Positions 1 through 8,626 of a DNA stretch of 64,000 bases are shown here, piece by piece; the first letter of the stretch is position 1, and the number at the start of each line of letters is the position of its first letter. The position numbers and the translations under genes were made by a program. The notes beneath the pieces are model-generated. The model was not told the DNA's origin, ran no database searches, and was given only the letters and a program-made list of their open reading frames with translations. This DNA comes from Streptomyces sp. WMMC940. Lineage in GTDB: Bacteria > Actinomycetota > Actinomycetes > Streptomycetales > Streptomycetaceae. Location of the stretch: positions 6,622,001-6,686,000 of the forward strand of contig NZ_JAPZBC010000001.1 in NCBI RefSeq assembly GCF_027460265.1. The letters run 5' to 3'.

Positions 1-39
1 CGGGCGGCGGATCCGCCCCGTACACGTCACACTGCATCC

Positions 40-945
40 ATGGCGGACATGGACCACAGGGATGCGGAGCCGGACACCGACGGGGGAGCACCGTCGGGAC
101 GACGGGGAACCGCGCTCGTGCTCGGCGGGGGCGGGCTCGCCGGCATCGGCTGGGAGATCGGCGTGCTGCACGGGCTCGCCGAGGCCGGTGCGGACGTCTC
201 AGCGGCCGATCTGGTCGTCGGTACGTCGGCGGGATCCGTGGTCGGCGTCCAGCTCTCCTCCGGACTGCTCACCCTTCCGGAGCTGTATGAGCGTCAGCTC
301 GCCGACCCGGAGGGGGAGGTCCCCGCCGGCATGGGGCCCAGCGTGCTCGCCCGCTACCTCTGGGGGGTGCTGCGCTCGCGCGACGCCGAGGCGTACGGTG
401 CGCGCATGGGACGGCTCGCGCTGTCCGCCCGCACCGAGCCGGAGGAGGCCCGCCGCGCCGTCTTCGCCGCACGGCTCCTCACCCACGAATGGCCCTCGGC
501 GCCTCGGCTCGTCGTCACGGCGGTGGACGCCGTCACCGGGGAGTTCCGCGCGTTCGACCGGGAGAGCGGGGTGGGACTGCTCGACGCCGTCGGCGCGAGT
601 TGCGCCGTGCCGGGAGTCTGGCCGCCCGTCACCATCGACGGGCGGCGCTTCATCGACGGCGGGGTGCGCTCGTCCACGAACGCGGATCTCGCCGCTGGAT
701 ACGGCACCGTCGTCATCGTCGCGCCCATCTCGGTCGGCGGCGGCCCCGTGGCGTCCGCACGCGCCCAGGCGGCCCGGCTCGCCGCGGCCGGGGCGCGCGT
801 CGTGCTGATCACCCCGGACCGCGCGGCCCGGAGGGCGTTCGGGCGCAACGTCCTCGACCCCGCGCGCCGGGCGCCCTCCGCCCGCGCCGGCCACGCCCAG
901 GCGGTCGCGCACGCGGATGCCGTACGGGCGGTCCTGCCGGTCTGA
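40..945 (+). CDS. Patatin-like phospholipase family protein
   Basis: This 301-aa protein is a patatin-type serine acyl hydrolase, expected to cleave ester bonds in lipids. The glycine-rich oxyanion loop (LGGGGLAGIGWEIG, residues about 29-42), the nucleophile elbow GTSAG (about 68-72) and the DGG motif with the dyad aspartate (about 205-207) are all visible in the expected order. There is no signal peptide, so it is probably cytoplasmic. The ATG at 40 is the most upstream plausible start; another ATG at 49 is possible and no strong ribosome-binding site is seen for either. The natural substrate cannot be told from the sequence. Confidence 0.85.
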   Translation: MADMDHRDAEPDTDGGAPSGRRGTALVLGGGGLAGIGWEIGVLHGLAEAGADVSAADLVVGTSAGSVVGVQLSSGLLTLPELYERQLADPEGEVPAGMGPSVLARYLWGVLRSRDAEAYGARMGRLALSARTEPEEARRAVFAARLLTHEWPSAPRLVVTAVDAVTGEFRAFDRESGVGLLDAVGASCAVPGVWPPVTIDGRRFIDGGVRSSTNADLAAGYGTVVIVAPISVGGGPVASARAQAARLAAAGARVVLITPDRAARRAFGRNVLDPARRAPSARAGHAQAVAHADAVRAVLPV

Positions 946-1024
946 TCCCCGGCCGGCGCCGAGTACCGGGCGCTTCCTGCCCCGGGACCCCTCCGGCGTT
1001 CGCGGGGACGCCCATGGGCGGACA

Positions 1025-1879
1025 ATGGGAAGGGTGGACGACCCCATTCCCGTCGAGCGCGCCGTGGACAACGGCACCGCCAAGCTCCTTCCCGACATCG
1101 ACCGGCCCCGCGCCTGGCTGCTCACCGTGGAGGGAGCGCCGCAGTCCTACGTGGACCTGGACGATCCGACGCATCTGGAGTTCGAGTACGCACGGCGGCT
1201 CGCTCACGTCCTCGACGGAACGGGGGACGAGGGCGCACCGCTCGACGTCCTGCACCTCGGCGGCGGTGCCCTCACCCTGCCCCGGTACGTCACGGCCACC
1301 CGCCCCGGCTCACGGCAGGACGTGGTGGAGGCGGACCGCGGGCTGCTGGCACTGGTCGCCGAACGACTGCCGTTGCCGCCCGGCTCCGGGATATCCGTGC
1401 ACGCGGCGGACGCACGCGCGTGGCTGGAGCGGGCGCCCGAGAACTCGGCGGACGTCCTGATCGCCGACGTGTTCGGCGGCTCGCGCGTACCGGCGCACCT
1501 CACCTCCCGGGAGTACGCCGGGGCCGCCTGCCGTGCCCTCCGGCCCGGCGGCGTCTACGCGGCGAACCTCGCCGACAGTGCCCCGTTCGGATTCCTCCGC
1601 TCCCAACTGGCCACCTTCGCGGACGTGTTCCCGGAACTCGCCCTGGTCGCCGAGCCGGGAGTGCTGCGCGGACGCCGCTTCGGCAACGCGGTCCTGCTGG
1701 CCTCGCACACGCCGATCGACGTCGCCGCCCTGGCGCGCCGCACGGCGTCGGACGTCTTTCCCGCCCGCGTGGAGTACGGCGACGGTCTGCGGCGCTTCAT
1801 CGGAGCCGCCCGGCCCGTGGACGACGAGGACGCGACGGGATCGCCCGAGCCGCCGGCGGGGTCGTTCGGCATCGGCTGA
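1025..1879 (+). CDS. Spermidine synthase-like (aminopropyltransferase-fold) protein
   Basis: The 284-aa product resembles the spermidine synthase-like family with a SAM-methyltransferase fold. The nucleotide-binding glycine loop reads LHLGGGALTLPRY, followed by an acidic strand end (VVEAD) and an ADARAWL segment matching the D-A-R-x-(F/W)-L motif of polyamine aminopropyltransferases. It lies 79 nt after the patatin gene on the same strand. The ATG at 1025 was chosen because upstream in-frame residues look non-coding; a GTG at 1034 is also possible. No speD-like gene is nearby, so true polyamine synthesis is unproven and the substrate is unknown. Confidence 0.75.
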   Translation: MGRVDDPIPVERAVDNGTAKLLPDIDRPRAWLLTVEGAPQSYVDLDDPTHLEFEYARRLAHVLDGTGDEGAPLDVLHLGGGALTLPRYVTATRPGSRQDVVEADRGLLALVAERLPLPPGSGISVHAADARAWLERAPENSADVLIADVFGGSRVPAHLTSREYAGAACRALRPGGVYAANLADSAPFGFLRSQLATFADVFPELALVAEPGVLRGRRFGNAVLLASHTPIDVAALARRTASDVFPARVEYGDGLRRFIGAARPVDDEDATGSPEPPAGSFGIG

Positions 1880-1976
1880 CCGGCGAGTTCCGAGCGCGGG
1901 GCCGGGCGCCGGGCCGCTGCCCGTGGGAGCGGCGGTGCGGCTCACGGCACCCTCCCCCCGGCGTGGGCGGGGCGGG

Positions 1977-3284
1977 TCAGATGGTTTCCCGCGTGTGGAG
2001 TTCGGTGGCCGTGCCGGCGGCCGGCGCCGGGGCGGAGTCGTGACCGGCCACGTGCTTCGTACGACGCGTCAGATTCCGTACGTCCGGGACCAGCAGCACC
2101 AGCGCCGTCACGAGGACGATCAGCGCCGCGCAGCCCCACAGGGCGGTCTCCCGGCCGAAGAAACCCTCCGCCGGACCTGCCAGTGCCGTCGACAGCGGCA
2201 GCATCGCGGTCGAGCCGAACCAGTCGTACGCGGAGACCCGGGACAGCTTCTCCTCCGGGATCTCCTGGTGCAGTGCGGTCATCCACGCGACGCCGAAAAC
2301 CTCGATCGCGACACCGCTGACGAACATGACCACGATCAGAGCACCGATCGGCACCGGCACGGCGAGCGCCGCCGAGGGGAGCGCCAGCGGGAACACGCAC
2401 AGCGTGCCGACGAGCAGCATCCGCCGGGGCTTCCAGCGCATCATCAGCAGCGCCCCGCCCAGCGTGCCCGCCCCGAACGCCGCCAGTGCCAGGCCCCACG
2501 GGCGAGCTCCGCCCAGCGACTCCTCGGCGACCAGCGGCCCGTACACGGCGTCGGCGGCACCCACGACCGCGACCACGACCGAGAACTGCGCCACGATCGA
2601 CCACAGCCAGGGGCGGCCGGTGACCTCGCGCCAGCCCTCCCGCAGGTCGGCGAGCAGTCCGTCGCCGGGCGCCCGCTCCGGGGTGTGACCGACGTCGAGG
2701 AACGCGCGAAGCGCACCGGCGACCGCGAAGGCGGCCGCGTCGACCGCGAGTACCCAGCCCGGACCGACGGCGGCGATCATGGCCCCGCCGAGCGCCGCGC
2801 CGCCGATGCCGGCCCCGTGCATCGCCATCCGGAAGAGCGCGAACGCCCGGCCGGCGTGCTCGCCGTCGACGGTGGACATCAGCATGCCCTCGGCGGCGGG
2901 GTTGAAGAACGCCTGCCCCGTGCCGCAGAGCGCGGTGAGCAGCATCATCTGCCACAGTTGCGGATCACCGGCCAGCACCAGCGCGGCGAACGCCGCCTGC
3001 GACACGCAGTTGAGGGCGTTGGCGGCCACCATCACCCGGTGCCGCGGCAGCCGGTCCGCGATCGCCCCGCCGATGAGCAGGAACAGCACGAGCGGGAGGG
3101 TGCGGGCCGCGGCGACCAGGCCCACGTCGCCGCCGTCGCCGCCGGACTCCAGCACCGCGAACGCCGCCGCGATCAGCGCGCCGTGGGTACCCAGGTTGGT
3201 GACGATCGCGGCGGCTGTCAGCAGTGAGTAGTTGCGGCCGGCCCATTCGGGACGGCGGCGGAGGAGCGGCGTACGAGAAGTCAC
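1977..3284 (-). CDS. MFS transporter (drug-efflux-like)
   Basis: This 435-aa integral membrane protein shows about twelve hydrophobic segments and the MFS loop motif (IADRLPRHRV) after the second helix. It resembles the MFS_3 / enterobactin-exporter-like group common in actinobacteria, usually annotated as efflux of small molecules. The GTG at 3284 (MTSRTPLLRRRPEW) is preferred over an in-frame ATG 27 codons upstream, whose extra residues are not conserved-looking. It converges on the preceding gene and is followed upstream by another minus-strand gene 43 nt away. Substrate is unknown. Confidence 0.85.
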   Translation of the reverse strand: MTSRTPLLRRRPEWAGRNYSLLTAAAIVTNLGTHGALIAAAFAVLESGGDGGDVGLVAAARTLPLVLFLLIGGAIADRLPRHRVMVAANALNCVSQAAFAALVLAGDPQLWQMMLLTALCGTGQAFFNPAAEGMLMSTVDGEHAGRAFALFRMAMHGAGIGGAALGGAMIAAVGPGWVLAVDAAAFAVAGALRAFLDVGHTPERAPGDGLLADLREGWREVTGRPWLWSIVAQFSVVVAVVGAADAVYGPLVAEESLGGARPWGLALAAFGAGTLGGALLMMRWKPRRMLLVGTLCVFPLALPSAALAVPVPIGALIVVMFVSGVAIEVFGVAWMTALHQEIPEEKLSRVSAYDWFGSTAMLPLSTALAGPAEGFFGRETALWGCAALIVLVTALVLLVPDVRNLTRRTKHVAGHDSAPAPAAGTATELHTRETI

Positions 3285-3327
3285 CCGGGGACTATCGCCG
3301 CCGCCGCCTCCGCTTGCCAAACGGGTT

Positions 3328-4353
3328 TCAGGACGACGGGATCTCCGCGAGCCGCACGGTGCCAAGGATCCGCTGGATCGTCGCGTCCGGGATCTCGCCC
3401 GTCACGCCCTTGTTGGCGTACAGGACCCAGGAGGCGAAGTCACCCTTGGCGTTCTTGAAGGAGAAGGCGATCGCCTTGCCGTCGCTGTCGCACTTGCTCT
3501 CCTTCTTCACCCCGATCGCGGTCGCCGTCGCGACATGGCCGCTGAGCCCCGACTCGGTCGTGTACGGCTGCGCCTTGGTGACCTTCACCGTGCCCTTGGG
3601 CTCGGTCTGGGCGTAGGCGGCCCAGACCCAGTTGCCGGCCTCGTTGTACGCGGCCTCGGCGGTGTCCTTCGCACCCTGGCCGCCCTTGGTGCCGGTCGCG
3701 CCCAGTCCGGTGTCCTCGGCCTTGCCGTCGAGGTCCGAGTCGACCGAGCACCACTTGCTCTTGAAGTAGGCCGGCGCGGTCATCACGACGACGGGTGAAC
3801 CGTCGCCCTTCTTCTCGTCCTCGAAGCCGGTGGCCACGCCCGTGCCGGCGACCTCCCAGCCCTCGGGCACGTCGAACTGCGTGCCGTGCTTGGGGTTGGT
3901 GACGACCTTCCAGCCCGGGATCGTCGGCTCGGCACCGCCCGAGCCGTCGCGGGGGTTGTCGGTGGGAGAGGGCGCCTCGGCGGGCCCTGACGACGATGCG
4001 GCGGGCTTGTCGCCGCCCGCGGCCTCGGGACCCTCGTCGTCGTCCCGCAGCACCAGGGCGCCGGTGATCACTGCCGCGGCGACCACGGCCGTGGCGGCGA
4101 CGATCGCGACGACGGCCGTCTTCTTCCGGTCCGGGGAGGGGCCTCCGGACTGCGGCGGTCCGGGGACGGTGTACTGCGGCGCGGTCGGCTGCTGGTACGG
4201 ACCGGGCTGCTGGTAACCCTGCTGCGGGTACCCGGGCTGCTGCGGGTGGCCCGGTTGCTGATACGGGTTCGGCTGCTGGTACCCCGGCTGCGTGTAAGGG
4301 TTCTGGTCCTGCGGGTTCTGCTCGCCCCCGGGCGGCTGCTGTCCTGGCCACAT
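3328..4353 (-). CDS. Proline/glutamine-rich single-pass membrane protein of unknown function
   Basis: The 341-aa product begins with a repetitive Gln/Pro/Tyr/Gly-rich cytoplasmic arm of about 85 residues (units such as GYQQPNPYQQPGHP), then one transmembrane helix (about residues 92-115, rich in Val and Ala), then a Ser/Pro/Gly linker and a globular extracellular domain with two cysteines. This layout is typical of streptomycete surface-anchored hypothetical proteins. The ATG at 4353 was chosen because upstream codons do not extend the repeat. It is divergent from the hotdog protein gene; the 94-nt gap must hold both promoters. No function can be assigned. Confidence 0.7.
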   Translation of the reverse strand: MWPGQQPPGGEQNPQDQNPYTQPGYQQPNPYQQPGHPQQPGYPQQGYQQPGPYQQPTAPQYTVPGPPQSGGPSPDRKKTAVVAIVAATAVVAAAVITGALVLRDDDEGPEAAGGDKPAASSSGPAEAPSPTDNPRDGSGGAEPTIPGWKVVTNPKHGTQFDVPEGWEVAGTGVATGFEDEKKGDGSPVVVMTAPAYFKSKWCSVDSDLDGKAEDTGLGATGTKGGQGAKDTAEAAYNEAGNWVWAAYAQTEPKGTVKVTKAQPYTTESGLSGHVATATAIGVKKESKCDSDGKAIAFSFKNAKGDFASWVLYANKGVTGEIPDATIQRILGTVRLAEIPSS

Positions 4354-4447
4354 GGCGAGTAACCATAGAGGTGCGGCGTGTTCGGTGGCACGTCCGCCCC
4401 CGTGAGGGGATGGCGAAGTTCTGCTACTCGTGGGTAACATCCGGTGT

Positions 4448-4903
4448 ATGAGTGCAGACCAGATGTCCGTCGGTGAGCTGCTTGCCGCCACGGTCCCCAT
4501 GGCCAGGACCCTGAACCTGGAGTTCCTGGAGACCTCCGCAGAACGTGCCGTCGTCCGGTTGCCGGACCAGGCCGACTACCACAACCACGTCGGCGGGCCG
4601 CACGCCGGAGCGATGTTCACGCTCGCCGAGTCCGCCAGCGGTGCGATCGTGCTCGCCGCCTTCGGCGAGCAGCTGACCCGGGCCGTGCCGCTCGCGGTGA
4701 AGGCCGAGATCGCCTACCGGAAGCTCGCCAAGGGCGTCGTCACCGCCACCGCGACCCTCGGGCGCCCCGCGGCCGAGGTCGTCGCGGAACTGGACGCCGG
4801 GGGGCGCCCCGAGTTCCCGGTGACCGTCGCGATCACCCGTGACTCGGACGACGCGGTGACCGGTGAGATGACGGTCGTCTGGACGCTGCGCCCGAACGGC
4901 TGA
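4448..4903 (+). CDS. Hotdog-fold thioesterase family protein (PaaI/DUF4442-like)
   Basis: This 151-aa protein fits the single-domain hotdog family that includes DUF4442 and PaaI-like acyl-CoA thioesterases. The conserved stretch YHNHVGGPHAGAMFTLAE (about residues 39-56) corresponds to the hotdog helix with its N-H-x-G-x-x-H-A-G signature, and the C-terminal half gives alternating beta strands. The ATG at 4448 gives the family-typical length; an in-frame ATG at 4430 is also present. It would act on acyl-CoA or acyl-ACP substrates in the cytoplasm, but the specific acyl group is unknown. Confidence 0.7.
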   Translation: MSADQMSVGELLAATVPMARTLNLEFLETSAERAVVRLPDQADYHNHVGGPHAGAMFTLAESASGAIVLAAFGEQLTRAVPLAVKAEIAYRKLAKGVVTATATLGRPAAEVVAELDAGGRPEFPVTVAITRDSDDAVTGEMTVVWTLRPNG

Positions 4904-5035
4904 GACGCCCCGGGGCGCGGTCGTCCGCGACCGCCCGCAGCGAGGGCGGCGTGCCGTCGCGCCCTCCTCGGACGCCGGATCCCGGAGCGTCCCCGCGGCC
5001 GTGGCCGGATGCGGCGACGCCCTCCGCTCCAGGTA

Positions 5036-5076
5036 GGCTGCCCGGCGTGCGCCGCAGGGGCGCACGCCGGGCAGCC
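5036..5076 (+). terminator. 18-bp perfect hairpin between hotdog and DedA genes
   Basis: Positions 5036-5053 and 5059-5076 are perfect reverse complements with a 5-nt loop (GCAGG). The stem is very G/C rich and lacks a T tract, as usual for streptomycete terminators. It lies 133 nt after the hotdog gene and 79 nt before the DedA gene, so it probably ends the upstream transcript. Confidence 0.6.
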
Positions 5077-5154
5077 CGAGCCCGATCGCACACGGGCACG
5101 GGCATCCGCTCCTCGACGACGGGCCGGCGCCCGGGACGACGGGAGGATCCTGCG

Positions 5155-5862
5155 TTGCACGTCCAGGAGTGGCTCGAGACCGTGCCGGCCGTGGCCGTCT
5201 ACGTCCTGGTGGGCGGGGTCATCGGACTCGAGAGCCTCGGGATCCCGCTGCCGGGCGAGATCGTCCTCGTCAGCTCGGCCCTCCTCGCCTCCCAGCACGG
5301 CGACATCGACCCCTGGGTCCTCGGCACCTGCGCCACCGCAGGCGCGATCATCGGCGACTCGATCGGCTACGCCATCGGACGCAGAGGCGGACGGCCCTTG
5401 CTGACCTGGTGCGGCGGCAAGTTCCCCAAACACTTCAGCGAGGCCAACATCGCGCTGGCCGAGCGGTCCTTCCAGAAGTGGGGCATGTGGGCCGTCTTCT
5501 TCGGCCGTTTCGTCGCCCTGCTGCGGATCTTCGCCGGCCCCCTCGCGGGCGTGCTGCGCATGCCGTACTGGAAGTTCCTGATCGCCAACGTCTTCGGCGG
5601 CATCCTCTGGGCAGGCGGTACGACCGCCGTCGTGTACTCCGTCGGCATCGTCGCCGAGGCGTGGCTGAAGCGCTTCTCCTGGCTGGGTCTCGTCCTGGCC
5701 GTGGCCTTCGGCCTGACCTCGATGCTCGTGCTGAGGAGCCGCGCGAAGAAGGCGGCCGCGCGCGGCGGGGCGGCCCGGGCCGACGACGCCGCGGCGGCCG
5801 CCCCGGCGGAGGGCGCGGCCGCGCCGTCGCCTACGGTGCACGTGGGCGCGGCACGGAAGTAG
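5155..5862 (+). CDS. DedA family membrane protein
   Basis: The 235-aa product is a DedA/SNARE-associated integral membrane protein. It shows the family signatures: G-(I/L)-P-L-P-G-E after the first hydrophobic segment (ESLGIPLPGE), the G-x-x-x-G-D-x-x-G-Y-x-I-G-R stretch (IIGDSIGYAIGRRGG), and the F-G-R-F arginine motif (FFGRFVALLRIFAGPLAG). DedA proteins support membrane homeostasis and are considered lipid or proton-coupled transporters. The TTG at 5155 was chosen because a GGGAGG sequence sits at 5141-5146 with good spacing and the protein then starts just before the first conserved helix. The tail is Ala-rich. It is followed after 19 nt by a gamma carbonic anhydrase gene, probably co-transcribed. 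Confidence 0.85.
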   Translation: MHVQEWLETVPAVAVYVLVGGVIGLESLGIPLPGEIVLVSSALLASQHGDIDPWVLGTCATAGAIIGDSIGYAIGRRGGRPLLTWCGGKFPKHFSEANIALAERSFQKWGMWAVFFGRFVALLRIFAGPLAGVLRMPYWKFLIANVFGGILWAGGTTAVVYSVGIVAEAWLKRFSWLGLVLAVAFGLTSMLVLRSRAKKAAARGGAARADDAAAAAPAEGAAAPSPTVHVGAARK

Positions 5863-5881
5863 CAGGGGTGAGGAGAAGACG

Positions 5882-6418
5882 ATGTCTGAGCGCGAGCGGG
5901 CACTGATCTCGGCGGTCGGCGGCAAGGAACCGGTGATCTCCCCGGAGGCGTTCACCGCGCCGACGTCGGTGGTGATCGGGGACGTCACGATGGCCGCGGG
6001 GGCGAGCGTCTGGTACCACACCGTGCTGCGCGCGGACTGCGGGCCGATCGTCCTCGGGGCCGACAGCAACATCCAGGACAACTGCACCGTCCACGTCGAC
6101 CCCGGATTCCCGGTGACCGTCGGCGCACGCGTCTCCGTCGGCCACAACGCCGTGCTCCACGGCTGCACCGTCGAGGACGACGTCCTCGTGGGCATGGGCG
6201 CGACCGTCCTCAACGGCGCCCACATCGGCGCCGGGTCCCTCGTCGCGGCGCAGGCGCTGGTGCCCCAGGGCATGCGCGTGCCGCCGGGCTCCCTCGTCGC
6301 CGGCGTCCCCGCCAAGGTCAGGCGCGAGCTCACGGACGAGGAGCGCGAGGGCATCAAGCTCAACGCGGCGATGTACCTGGAGTTGGCCGAGGGCCACCGG
6401 GCGGCGGTCGACGGCTGA
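5882..6418 (+). CDS. Gamma carbonic anhydrase family protein
   Basis: This 178-aa protein is a left-handed beta-helix protein of the gamma carbonic anhydrase-like family. Hexapeptide repeats run through the middle, and zinc-ligand histidines appear in NCTVHVD, SVGHNAVLHGC at the family spacing (H-x4-H type), with the conserved N-I-Q-D-N segment (SNIQDNCTVH). The family includes active Cam-type carbonic anhydrases and inactive homologues such as YrdA and PaaY, so hydration of CO2 is not certain. A GGTGAGGAGA sequence precedes the ATG at 5882. It probably shares a transcript with the upstream DedA gene. Confidence 0.85.
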   Translation: MSERERALISAVGGKEPVISPEAFTAPTSVVIGDVTMAAGASVWYHTVLRADCGPIVLGADSNIQDNCTVHVDPGFPVTVGARVSVGHNAVLHGCTVEDDVLVGMGATVLNGAHIGAGSLVAAQALVPQGMRVPPGSLVAGVPAKVRRELTDEEREGIKLNAAMYLELAEGHRAAVDG

Positions 6419-6688
6419 CGCCGAGGGCGGCCGGAGCCTCGGTCCCCAGCCGTCCGTCGCGCTCGTCCTGCCCGAGGGCGGGAAACCCCGGGCCGACGCA
6501 ATCGGGAACGGGCGAAGGAACCGGGCGAGGAGCGCTACGGGCAACCGCTCGGCCGGCGAGCCGGTCGGCCGGGCCCGCACCGGAGTCGCGCACCTCGGGA
6601 CTCCGGCGCGGGCATTCCCCGCCGTCACGCGGGTACCCGCATGCGCGCAAGGCCCGAACGACCTTCGAGACACCCGGAAGGCGCAATC

Positions 6689-6850
6689 ATGACCACCCCG
6701 AAGGAACCGCCCCCGGACGGGCCCGAACCGGTTCCGAGCGGTCCCCGTCCCGTACCGCGTGATCCCCAGCCGCCCGAGCCCTCGCCGGACCCGGCCCCGC
6801 CGGCCGACCCCGAACCGGGCACCCGTCCGACCCCGGAGCCGCCGGACTGA
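6689..6850 (+). CDS. Small proline-rich hypothetical protein
   Basis: This 53-residue reading frame starts with ATG at 6689 after a GGAAG sequence at 6676-6680. The product is almost entirely Pro, Glu/Asp, Gly and Thr/Ser (for example PEPVPSGPRPVPRDP) and would be disordered. It sits alone between the gamma carbonic anhydrase gene and csbD-like gene. I support it from its ribosome-binding site and acidic low-complexity composition, which differs from random high-GC frames; no function is recognised. Confidence 0.45.
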   Translation: MTTPKEPPPDGPEPVPSGPRPVPRDPQPPEPSPDPAPPADPEPGTRPTPEPPD

Positions 6851-6959
6851 CGCCCGCCCCTCGACCGCCCGTGTGCTCGTCGTCACCGATTGCGAACCCT
6901 GGGTGAGGGGCGCACTGTGGACGTGCCAGTCCACCCCCCACGCTGAAGGGACAACCGAC

Positions 6960-7133
6960 ATGGGCAAGGCAAAGGCCAAGGCGAAGCAGGCCAAGGGCAA
7001 GATGAAGGAAACCGCCGGCAAGGCCATGGGCGACCGCCAGATGCAGGTCGAGGGCCGTGGCGAGCAGATGGCGGGCAAGGCCCATGAGGCCGCGCACGAC
7101 GCCGGCGAGCGGATCAAGAAGTCCGGTCGCTGA
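6960..7133 (+). CDS. CsbD family general stress protein
   Basis: The 57-aa product is Lys/Ala/Gly-rich and helical, with the CsbD-type repeat (KAKQAKGKMKETAGKAMGD followed by EGRGEQMAGKAHE). Members are small soluble proteins induced by general stress in Gram-positive and other bacteria, with unknown molecular function. The ATG at 6960 follows a GAAGGGA ribosome-binding site. It is a single-gene unit ending in a strong bidirectional terminator. Confidence 0.85.
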   Translation: MGKAKAKAKQAKGKMKETAGKAMGDRQMQVEGRGEQMAGKAHEAAHDAGERIKKSGR

Positions 7134-7155
7134 GTCGGGCCCACGCCGCTCATGC

Positions 7156-7199
7156 CCGGGGCGGCCGCACCGCACGCCGTGCCGGTGCGGCCGCCCCGG
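7156..7199. terminator. 17-bp perfect hairpin, bidirectional terminator
   Basis: Positions 7156-7172 and 7183-7199 are perfect reverse complements separated by a 10-nt loop. The hairpin lies between two converging genes (CsbD on the plus strand, the FUSC-like gene on the minus strand) and can serve both. Confidence 0.8.
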
Positions 7200-7247
7200 C
7201 GCGTCAGCGGTTCCGCCGATGTGCCGGGGACGCACCGGACACCGTCC

Positions 7248-8465
7248 TCAGTCGCCGTTCCGCCCCAGGCTTCGGCGGATCCGGACCTTCGCGTCGTCCA
7301 GCCACCTGCGGCTCGACAGGCGCTCGCGGGCGTGCCGGTCCAGTTCCTCGATGAGGCGTTCGGAGCGCTTCTCCACGTCCAGTTCGTCGAGGATGCGGTC
7401 CGCCTCCGCGAGCAGGGCCCCGTGCAGCTGCCAGTTCGTGTGGTCCTCGCGGAGGTCGTCGAGCAGCATCGCGGCGACGCGGTCCCGGCAGGCGCGCCCC
7501 TCGGCGAGCTCCTCCGACAGCCGGGCCTCGGCGTCCGCCCCGGTGACCGACGTCTGGGTGGTGATCAGTGCCGTGAAGGCCGCGATCGCGTCGGACAGAT
7601 GACCGAACAGATCCTGCAACCCCTTGGTCGCGGCCGGCGGGAAGATCGTCCCCTGGGGCTGGGTCTTCGCCAGGTCGGTGAGCGTCCGGCAGGAGACCCG
7701 CAGGATCACGGCGCAGATCTCCAGCGCGTCCAACCCGGTCCTGAGGACGACGCGGGAGAGCACCGGCTCCTTCACCCGCGGGTTGAACCGCAGGCTGTCC
7801 TCCGCCTGCCGCAGCGCGGCGTCGACCTCCACGATGTCGTGGTCCAGCCGGCGTGCCTCGTGCAGCCTGGCCGCCGCCTGCGCCACCGGCGTGTGCTCGC
7901 CGAGTTCCTCGGCGATGTGCGCCAGCAGCCCCCGCATCCGTCCCGACAGGTCGCCGATCGCGGCGCTGGCGTCGCTCACCCAGACGGGCGGCACGAAGAG
8001 GACGTTGAAGAGCAGCCCCACGACGGCGCCGATCAAGGTCTCCAGCACCCGGTCCCAGCCCGTCTCGGTCACCTGCGTCACGCCGAGGACGAGCATGGCG
8101 CTGATCGCCACTTCGGGCACGAACTCGCCGACCTTCACGAAGCGCCCGATCACCAGCGAAGCGAGGATCACCAGCCCCAGACTCCACCAGCTCAGCCCCA
8201 CCAGAGCGCTGAAGCCGATCGCGATCAGCACGCCCGCCACGACCGAGTTCACCCTCCGGATGCCGGTGGTGAGCGTCGAGTAGAGGGTGACCTGGACGAC
8301 GAGGAGCGCTGTGAGGGGCGCGGTCAGGGGCAGTGCCTCGCCGCTCAGCCGAAGGGCGATGACGTAGGAGACGACCGCGGCGGCGGTGGACCGCACCGTC
8401 TGGACGACCGCCGGCTCCCGATGACGCCTCACCAGATCGCGGAGCGGTTCGCTGGTTGCTGCCAC
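7248..8465 (-). CDS. FUSC / aromatic acid exporter family membrane protein
   Basis: This 405-aa protein has about six N-terminal hydrophobic segments (residues 20-165) followed by a long soluble alpha-helical domain, the architecture of half-length FUSC/ArAE family members. The motif PLTALLVVQVTLYSTLTTG in the first membrane region and FNVLFVPPVW at the end of the membrane domain are typical. Such proteins are implicated in efflux of aromatic acids or related compounds, but the substrate is unknown. The GTG at 8465 has an AGGAA sequence upstream. It is divergent from the acyltransferase gene at 8627. Confidence 0.75.
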   Translation of the reverse strand: MAATSEPLRDLVRRHREPAVVQTVRSTAAAVVSYVIALRLSGEALPLTAPLTALLVVQVTLYSTLTTGIRRVNSVVAGVLIAIGFSALVGLSWWSLGLVILASLVIGRFVKVGEFVPEVAISAMLVLGVTQVTETGWDRVLETLIGAVVGLLFNVLFVPPVWVSDASAAIGDLSGRMRGLLAHIAEELGEHTPVAQAAARLHEARRLDHDIVEVDAALRQAEDSLRFNPRVKEPVLSRVVLRTGLDALEICAVILRVSCRTLTDLAKTQPQGTIFPPAATKGLQDLFGHLSDAIAAFTALITTQTSVTGADAEARLSEELAEGRACRDRVAAMLLDDLREDHTNWQLHGALLAEADRILDELDVEKRSERLIEELDRHARERLSSRRWLDDAKVRIRRSLGRNGD

Positions 8466-8626
8466 CCTGTTCCTTTCCCCTCGTCCCCTCGTCACGGATA
8501 CGCAGGTCCCCCACCCCAGACTGCCGTCTGGGCCGCCCCTCGCAATTCCGCGCGCGGTGCGGCGTGGGGCAAAGATCACAGCGCGCGCCCCGGGTCGCCC
8601 GCGCCCAGGCCCACTAACGTGTCCTG